From Mimachlamys varia (Eukaryota > Mollusca > Bivalvia > Pectinida > Pectinidae): DNA of 64,000 nucleotides. The stretch covers positions 5,704,001-5,768,000 of the forward strand of contig OX392529.1 of NCBI GenBank assembly GCA_947623455.1. Reading direction: 5' to 3'. The position numbers and the translations under genes are program-made. Positions 58,353-64,000 of the stretch are shown piece after piece (the first letter of the stretch is position 1; every line of letters starts with the position of its first letter). The notes beneath the pieces were generated by a model. It was not told the origin of the DNA, did not search any database, and was given only the letters and a program-made list of their open reading frames with translations.

Positions 58353-61300
58353 TTATAGTACAGTGTTCATTTCTGTGATCAGTAATGGTACCAGGTGGGC
58401 AATGCTGATCATCATATCAGCCCACCTATCTCGCTCCATGTGTATATCTTTTGTACTTCCGAGTAAGAATTGGCATTGTCTTTCATCGGATAAATGGTCG
58501 AATTTAACGTAATCGGACACCTCTAAAAAATTGACAAGAAAATCTAAGATTTTATCGCGACTGTTAAACAAGTACGGACACTGGATAAGAAAGTGAATTG
58601 TGATGTCCTTGGAAGTCTTTTTACACAGTCTACATACCACTGTATCCCTTTCGTATCGATATGACAACTTGATAAGTTCTCCTAGTTGCCATGTGCTATC
58701 TGGAAATTCAAGACTTAATATCCAGAGCGGATTAGGACCGAGTTTCGAGTGAATAGAATTATACGTTCTTGACACAGCTGAATAGTTCATTCTATCACGC
58801 CACTTATTGTAGTAGAATTCCTCCACTATCCGTCTAGAAAATTTTCGCCATGATGCGCGTGTAGGACAGAAACTGTCAAAGACAAAGTCGGATAAAATGG
58901 TTGATATATTAAACTTTTTTGCAGTTATGAATATATCATGAATGAAACTTTCAGGCTTCTGAGACTTGTTACCAAATGTAAAAGCACACAGTCTAACAAT
59001 AAAGAGAAGTTTCCATATATATTTGTTGCTTGCAGTACAGAGTTTGTTCCAGAACAACATTTTTTTCATTTCGATCTCGCCGATGATGTCCAATAAGCCA
59101 ATGGATCGTGTTGTAACTATTGTCGGTGATGTCTTCTCAAGTCCTTGACATCTCCTTGCAGCATATCGCTGAACAACGTCAAGCTCTCGCTTAGAATTTT
59201 GTGTGGGATTAGCCCACAATTCCGAGCCGTATAGAATGCGTGGCTGCACTATGGACTTTATCAACTTGGAACTTGTAAGCGGGTTCATTCCTCCGCTATG
59301 GATCCCAACACTAATCAATGCATTCAGGGATTGTCTCCCTTTTGTACACGATACTTTTATGCTTTCATCACAGTGAAGATTTGAGGTAAGGGTAATTCCT
59401 GCGTACTCCTTTGTGCTGACCCAGTATATTGCATGTTCTCCAAGTGTACAGACTGTTCGAGGAACGCGCTTTGAAAATCCATTGTGGAATTGCATCAATG
59501 AGCTTTTCATTGGATTATAGTTCAGACGCCATTTTTTTGAAAATTCATGAACCGTATTAAGGAGGCACTGTAGATTACCAATAGAGCAGTCCATAAGCAA
59601 GGTATCGTCCGCTAGAAATATTGCCGGTATGTGTAGATCGTGGATATAAAGACCGAAGCTAGAGGAATCAAGTTGGGCAATAAGATCGTTAATCATTACT
59701 AGAAAAAGCCACGCCGACAAAGTACGACCTTGACCGACGCCCTGCTCAACAGCATAGGGAATTCCCTTTTTTCCTTCGTATAGAACACATGACGTCACTC
59801 CTCTAAAAGAGTTTTCAAGAATACGCCAGATTTTACCGTTGAAACCAAGGTTGTATAGTTTAAATAGGAGGCCGTTAATCCAGACACTGTTAAATGCTTT
59901 TGCGTTATCTAGAAACGCTGCATACACCTTTGTATTAAGCTCCAGATGATGACACACGGCTTCCTTTACAGTAAAGGCAGCAGTAATACTTCCACAGTTT
60001 GGCCTAAATCCTTGTTGAAGACGATGCGGAAAATCAATTTTTATACACACCTTTGATATCCTCTGATATAGGACTTTTTCAAATATTTTTTGTAGAACGG
60101 GTGTTAATGTAATGTCCCTGTAATTGTTCATATCCAATCTATCTTTTTTTCCGCCCTTGAATAAAGTTATAACGATTCCATGTTTGAAGCATGATGGGTA
60201 GTCTTCAATTTCTAATATTACATTAAACAAACAAGTTATAGAATTTAAAAGTTGCGCACCCCCGTATCGAATGTGCTCTGTAACAATATAATCGTGGCCT
60301 CCCGCTTTACCGTTTTTCATGCCTTTTAGAGCGTTCAATACTTCATGTTCGGTAATTTGCTCCTGGCATACACTATTTACATTAAAATAACTATTAGCAC
60401 GAAGCTCACTAAGATTTGAATCAATCTTAAGTTTATGTGCGTTATCAAAGTGCTGCTTTTCCGAGACACTAGCAAGTTTACTGTAGTGGTCCGTCCATAA
60501 TGCACGGTTCACATTCGCGTCACGTGATATTCTTCCATTGCTCCTTAACTCTGACGTTTCGTAACCTTTAAATTTTCGAGCACGGACAGCCTTATAGAAA
60601 GTTCCTACATCAACTTCCGCTGCTTCCTCTAGTTCTCGTAATTGCTTTCTCTCATACTCCTTCCTCGCCATTTCAAGCTCCTTCACAAACGCGCGTTTAC
60701 ACCCTTTGTATTGTCGATATGACACATAGTTCATTCCACGCGGTCGCCCCGCGCTTATCCATATTGAGCGTTTTTCGCGCATTGAAGCATGCAAGGCTTT
60801 AACTTGGTTATATTTCCAATACGGTTTGAGAAACGGACGGTACTTTTTCATTGGCAGAGTTTCTTTTGCAGCTTCATGTATACAACTGACGATACTGTTA
60901 AACTTATTTTCGAGAGAATGCAAATCACCAGGAGCTTTATATAGACTATCAGCTCCGCGAAGTCTCTTGCTTACGCTCTGTGCATAGTCCGACTTCTGTT
61001 TCAAAGAACATTTTTTCCAGTTAACAGAATAATCACTACATTCGTGCCTGGTGACGCGACCCAGAACTTGGTAACGCATTCGTACGGGAAGATGATCAGA
61101 AACGTTCAAGTAATGGTCGTCGAGAATAGCGCAATCACACACGCAATCAACTTTACGGTTTTCGATTAAAACATGATCTATAAGAGAGTTTTGACCGTCT
61201 TTGGAAACATAAGTTGCTGACGTACCCATAGTCCATGCTTGAGAATTAACAGAGATCAGATTACGCTCACACATGAAGTTTTGTAATAGACGTCCTCTGT

Positions 61301-61862
61301 CGTTTGCTCTTGGGTGATTTTTTATTCCAAACGTTTTGCTTATCTGAGCATTAAAATCGCCCAAGAGAATCACATGTCCTTGCTCGGAGAACCGATCATA
61401 AAGATCAGCCACACACCTGAGAGTATCTATATACAACTGCTTAGAAACATTAGTAGAAGGCATAAGTACTCCTATTATAAAAACGTGCGATCTGTCCTGA
61501 AGTTGGACTGAGCAGCATATAACCCTATCGTTTCCTTCGTCTAGAATAGGTGAAACAGTCAAATCTTTTCGCCACATCAATGCTACCCCACCGAATCCAC
61601 GATTACACACTCTGCCTTCGGGCTCTATTGCTATACGGTTATCGCAAACTCCGAACGCTTTGAAATTCATATCAATACTATTCAAGAAATCCATCTGCTC
61701 AGGGAGAAGCCAGTGCTCAGTTATCAACGCAATGTCGGTATTGTTTAACAAATTAGTTAGCATCGGGGTTCCATACATTATACCCCGTATGTTCCAAGTG
61801 AGCAATGAAATCATGATACATAGTATACAGGTCCGGTATTTGTTAAGCCGTGTCACTGCCAT
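58353..61862 (-). CDS. LINE ORF2: AP endonuclease and reverse transcriptase, 1169 aa
   Basis: Would nick target DNA and copy the element RNA at the nick. AP-endonuclease motifs: LTWNIRG (N24), ITEHW (E49), LLGDFNAQ (D169, N171) and VSDHLPVRM (S255-D256-H257). Reverse-transcriptase motifs: ITLFKGGKKDRLDMNNYRDI (about 565-584), LQQGFRPNCGS, motif A FLDNAKAFNSVW (D652), motif B EQGVGQGRTLSAWLF and motif C LADDTLLM (D752, D753). A C-terminal CCHC knuckle CRLCKK...H...C lies at 1077-1095. All catalytic residues are present. The usual KAFD reads KAFN658, an uncommon change outside the metal ligand. ATG at 61862 overlaps the ORF1 stop by 10 nt, so translation may be by termination-reinitiation. The true start could be the later MISLLTWNIRG. 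Confidence 0.95.
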   Translation of the reverse strand: MAVTRLNKYRTCILCIMISLLTWNIRGIMYGTPMLTNLLNNTDIALITEHWLLPEQMDFLNSIDMNFKAFGVCDNRIAIEPEGRVCNRGFGGVALMWRKDLTVSPILDEGNDRVICCSVQLQDRSHVFIIGVLMPSTNVSKQLYIDTLRCVADLYDRFSEQGHVILLGDFNAQISKTFGIKNHPRANDRGRLLQNFMCERNLISVNSQAWTMGTSATYVSKDGQNSLIDHVLIENRKVDCVCDCAILDDHYLNVSDHLPVRMRYQVLGRVTRHECSDYSVNWKKCSLKQKSDYAQSVSKRLRGADSLYKAPGDLHSLENKFNSIVSCIHEAAKETLPMKKYRPFLKPYWKYNQVKALHASMREKRSIWISAGRPRGMNYVSYRQYKGCKRAFVKELEMARKEYERKQLRELEEAAEVDVGTFYKAVRARKFKGYETSELRSNGRISRDANVNRALWTDHYSKLASVSEKQHFDNAHKLKIDSNLSELRANSYFNVNSVCQEQITEHEVLNALKGMKNGKAGGHDYIVTEHIRYGGAQLLNSITCLFNVILEIEDYPSCFKHGIVITLFKGGKKDRLDMNNYRDITLTPVLQKIFEKVLYQRISKVCIKIDFPHRLQQGFRPNCGSITAAFTVKEAVCHHLELNTKVYAAFLDNAKAFNSVWINGLLFKLYNLGFNGKIWRILENSFRGVTSCVLYEGKKGIPYAVEQGVGQGRTLSAWLFLVMINDLIAQLDSSSFGLYIHDLHIPAIFLADDTLLMDCSIGNLQCLLNTVHEFSKKWRLNYNPMKSSLMQFHNGFSKRVPRTVCTLGEHAIYWVSTKEYAGITLTSNLHCDESIKVSCTKGRQSLNALISVGIHSGGMNPLTSSKLIKSIVQPRILYGSELWANPTQNSKRELDVVQRYAARRCQGLEKTSPTIVTTRSIGLLDIIGEIEMKKMLFWNKLCTASNKYIWKLLFIVRLCAFTFGNKSQKPESFIHDIFITAKKFNISTILSDFVFDSFCPTRASWRKFSRRIVEEFYYNKWRDRMNYSAVSRTYNSIHSKLGPNPLWILSLEFPDSTWQLGELIKLSYRYERDTVVCRLCKKTSKDITIHFLIQCPYLFNSRDKILDFLVNFLEVSDYVKFDHLSDERQCQFLLGSTKDIHMERDRWADMMISIAHLVPLLITEMNTVL

Positions 61863-63382
61863 GGAGATTGGTTGTTAGGACGCGTTCTACCATCGAAGCG
61901 ATCTCGTTGTTCCCACTCACGCACGAGCACGTTTTCTGGCCAAAAATGAGGACTAGTTGCTCGTTCAAAGTCTTGCTCGCGAACGTTCAGTCTAGCCGTA
62001 TACGTTGGTTCTTTACCGTCCCAATATTTGATTATTTTCATATATGTCACTTTAACACCATCATTCGCTGCATACGTGACAATCGAGTTGATTACATCAT
62101 CCTCCGAGGCGTCAGCAATAATTCTGGACATAAGAAGCTGTTTTGTTTTCGGCTTACGTTTGGCTCCGCGGAATTGATACGAGGTTGTACATGCAGTTTC
62201 ATCAGACGAACCAAGCTGTTGCTGCGTATTGTACCCGAAGAATGTAACATTTCGGTGTGAACGATCAGGTTTGGAATTTGTACTGTCGTTAAGCGTAACC
62301 GACAAAACTTTAGGTTTATATACACGTTTGTCATCGTTTGTCATTTGAACGACATCTGCATATGATTGGGATGTATAGCTTCCAACATTTTGATTGCCTG
62401 GGACGTCGTCGTTGGAGGAATTATTCCTGGTTGTCTCTATCATGTCATTTATTAGACAAACAACATCATCGTCGTCACGTCGGCTATCTGCCAGTACCTC
62501 CGGTACTTTGATTTTTACATCGTTCACGGATAAGTTACTATCTTGTACTATCGACGGAGATACACATGTTTGATCTTTCAAGCTCGAAATGACATTTTCT
62601 TTAATATTTAGTTCTGTACGCAACTTACACATGTCTTTCATAAGCGCAGAAATTTTCTGTTCTTTTTTCGCTTTTTCGATGGTCATTTCACGTAATTCTT
62701 TTCTAAGTTCACTGATATCTTCGCGCAATGCAATATTAATATCATTCATTTGCTCCGTGATTTCATTCCTCATTCCTACTATCAGTATAAACAAATCGGC
62801 AAGTGTTTGATTGTTTACATTACTGCCAATACTGGACAGGGGTGAGTCTTGACCTACGGTAGTCATGCCGCTATGCACGGGTGATCCTATTGTGGCTACC
62901 TGTTTTACCAAGGTCTGATCACTGAGTAGGCGCGACGCGTCTGCACTTTCTTTTGATGAGCGCGAATCCATGGTCAAGTTCCCTATATCTTTCGATCTCA
63001 ATAAATATTTAATCTCACTCTTATTTGTACCTCCGTCAATATACTGGAAAAGTGTGTAAATATCTTCAATGTATTTGTCCAACGCTGACGAGTTTCCACC
63101 ATTTCTACGCTTCACCAGTACACCTTGGGGTGTATCAGGTAGTCTCACGAGGGACAGATCGTAGAGTGCTTGACGCACCTGAACGAGACTTTCAATATTA
63201 CCCGTGTATATATTGTCTAAACGTTTCTTAAATCTGCCTTTGTCTAATGACCCAACCGATTCTCTGAGCTGCTCGAAAATGCTTTTATCTATTTGTGTAG
63301 ATGTCATACTGGGCTCCTCATTGTCCGACATGTTACCAAAACTGTCTCTGCTACTATTCATTATAGCGTACGTCTCCCACAC
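61853..63382 (-). CDS. LINE ORF1 RNA-binding/chaperone-type protein, 509 aa
   Basis: First ORF of the same element, expected to coat element RNA and multimerise. Visible: a Ser-rich N-terminus, an amphipathic conserved-looking segment IDKSIFEQLRESVGSLDKG (about 31-49), a coiled coil about 203-272 (heptads such as DISELRKELREMTIEKAKK), a disordered middle and a C-terminal domain ending HFWPENVLVREWEQR. The WPxxVxVRxW pattern is recalled from ORF1 C-termini of invertebrate LINEs. No zinc knuckle or PHD finger is visible. Met1 (MWETYAIMNSS) or Met8 could be the start. It ends CCATGGCAGTGA, which contains the ORF2 start codon. Confidence 0.85.
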   Translation of the reverse strand: MWETYAIMNSSRDSFGNMSDNEEPSMTSTQIDKSIFEQLRESVGSLDKGRFKKRLDNIYTGNIESLVQVRQALYDLSLVRLPDTPQGVLVKRRNGGNSSALDKYIEDIYTLFQYIDGGTNKSEIKYLLRSKDIGNLTMDSRSSKESADASRLLSDQTLVKQVATIGSPVHSGMTTVGQDSPLSSIGSNVNNQTLADLFILIVGMRNEITEQMNDINIALREDISELRKELREMTIEKAKKEQKISALMKDMCKLRTELNIKENVISSLKDQTCVSPSIVQDSNLSVNDVKIKVPEVLADSRRDDDDVVCLINDMIETTRNNSSNDDVPGNQNVGSYTSQSYADVVQMTNDDKRVYKPKVLSVTLNDSTNSKPDRSHRNVTFFGYNTQQQLGSSDETACTTSYQFRGAKRKPKTKQLLMSRIIADASEDDVINSIVTYAANDGVKVTYMKIIKYWDGKEPTYTARLNVREQDFERATSPHFWPENVLVREWEQRDRFDGRTRPNNQSPWQ

Positions 63383-63597
63383 GGTGATACAGTGAACAGT
63401 ATTGGTACATATTACAAATATGTTTTTAAGACATTGTCAGTGTATATTGGATATATCTCACAAATTATCTTATCATATACGCCTTCTGCCACTTACCAAC
63501 CAAAAATGGAAGCAATAGTAGCACAAGAATTCGTTGTACAGCTTCAAAACATCGGAGACGAAAGTATGACCACATCCACCGTCAAGGGCAGACAAGG
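63383..63597 (-). promoter_or_regulatory. LINE 5' UTR, presumed internal promoter
   Basis: Sequence between the array junction and the ORF1 start. It begins (minus strand) CCTTGTCTGCCCTTGACGG. LINE 5' UTRs of this kind normally hold the element's own promoter; no specific motif was identified. Confidence 0.45.
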
Positions 63598-64000
63598 ATT
63601 TACCTTATATACACTGTAGACAGGGTTTGCTGGGTAGATTTACCTTATATACACTGTAGACAGGGTTTGCTGGGTAGATTTACCTTATATACACTGTAGA
63701 CAGGGTTTGCTGGGTAGATTTACCTTATATACACTGTAGACAGGGTTTGCTGGGTAGATTTGCCTTATATACTCTGTAGACAGGGTACGCTGGGTAGATT
63801 TACCTTATATACACTGTAGACAGGGTTTGCTGGGTAGATTTACCTTATATACACTGTAGACAGGGTTTGCTGGGTAGATTTACCTTATATACACTGTAGA
63901 CAGGGTTTGCTGGGTAGATTTGCCTTATATACTCTGTAGACAGGGTACGCTGTATAGATTTACCTTATATATACTGTAGACAGGGTACGCTGGGTAGATT
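63598..64000. repeat. 40-bp minisatellite, block 3 (runs off the window)
   Basis: About ten 40-bp units identical in family to blocks 1 and 2, resuming at GATTTACCTTAT directly after the LINE 5' end and continuing past the window edge. Confidence 0.95.

Larger units (their letters stand above)
58259..63597 (-). mobile_element. Apparently full-length two-ORF non-LTR retrotransposon (LINE)
   Basis: Minus strand: a 5' UTR of about 215 bp (63597-63383), ORF1 (63382-61853), ORF2 (61862-58353), a short 3' UTR with AATAAA (TTTATT at 58283-58288 plus strand) and a (GTCT)n tail at 58259-58279. Both frames are uninterrupted over 5 kb, so insertion is recent and the copy may be active. The endonuclease is AP-like, which places it among APE-type LINEs (Jockey/CR1/I-like); the clade was not resolved by eye. 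Confidence 0.9.

Overview
This is nuclear DNA from an animal, most likely a marine mollusc of bivalve type. Genes are split by GT-AG introns, the DNA is AT-rich, and it carries an invertebrate two-ORF LINE, a tRNA-derived SINE, a Harbinger-type transposon and very large minisatellites. The animal assignment is firm. The bivalve assignment is inferred from repeat and retroelement families recalled as common in bivalves.

Layout. (1) 1-2737: tandem repeats and non-coding DNA, probably intron or upstream DNA of the next gene. (2) 2738-12404, plus strand: fourteen exons of a Ral guanine-nucleotide exchange factor (RalGDS/RGL family) with RasGEF_N, catalytic CDC25 and C-terminal Ras-association domains; the first exon(s) lie outside or were not recognised. 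Four of its introns carry minisatellites, and in two the repeat unit straddles the exon end and contains the 5' splice site. (3) 12405-17330: 3' UTR and intergenic DNA. (4) 17330-24830: decayed reverse-transcriptase relics in opposite orientations, separated by a 3.9-kb Harbinger-type transposon whose transposase has lost its first catalytic aspartate. (5) 24831-27600: a small minus-strand gene of unknown function (135 aa) with an upstream non-coding exon. (6) 27641-46205: one uninterrupted 18.6-kb minisatellite of 65/57-bp units. (7) 46660-64000: a 40-bp-unit minisatellite appearing in three blocks. The first gap holds a 4.3-kb non-autonomous transposon with perfect 24-bp terminal inverted repeats. 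The second is a 10.5-kb segment with a SINE, two further minisatellites and an apparently intact two-ORF LINE on the minus strand.

Only two host genes can be supported. About 43% of the window is tandem repeat in a dozen or so unrelated families. Most long open frames in the arrays are artefacts of unit lengths that are multiples of three (42 and 45 bp). No novel enzyme system is apparent. The most unusual signal is the repeated origin of minisatellites at the splice donors of one gene.
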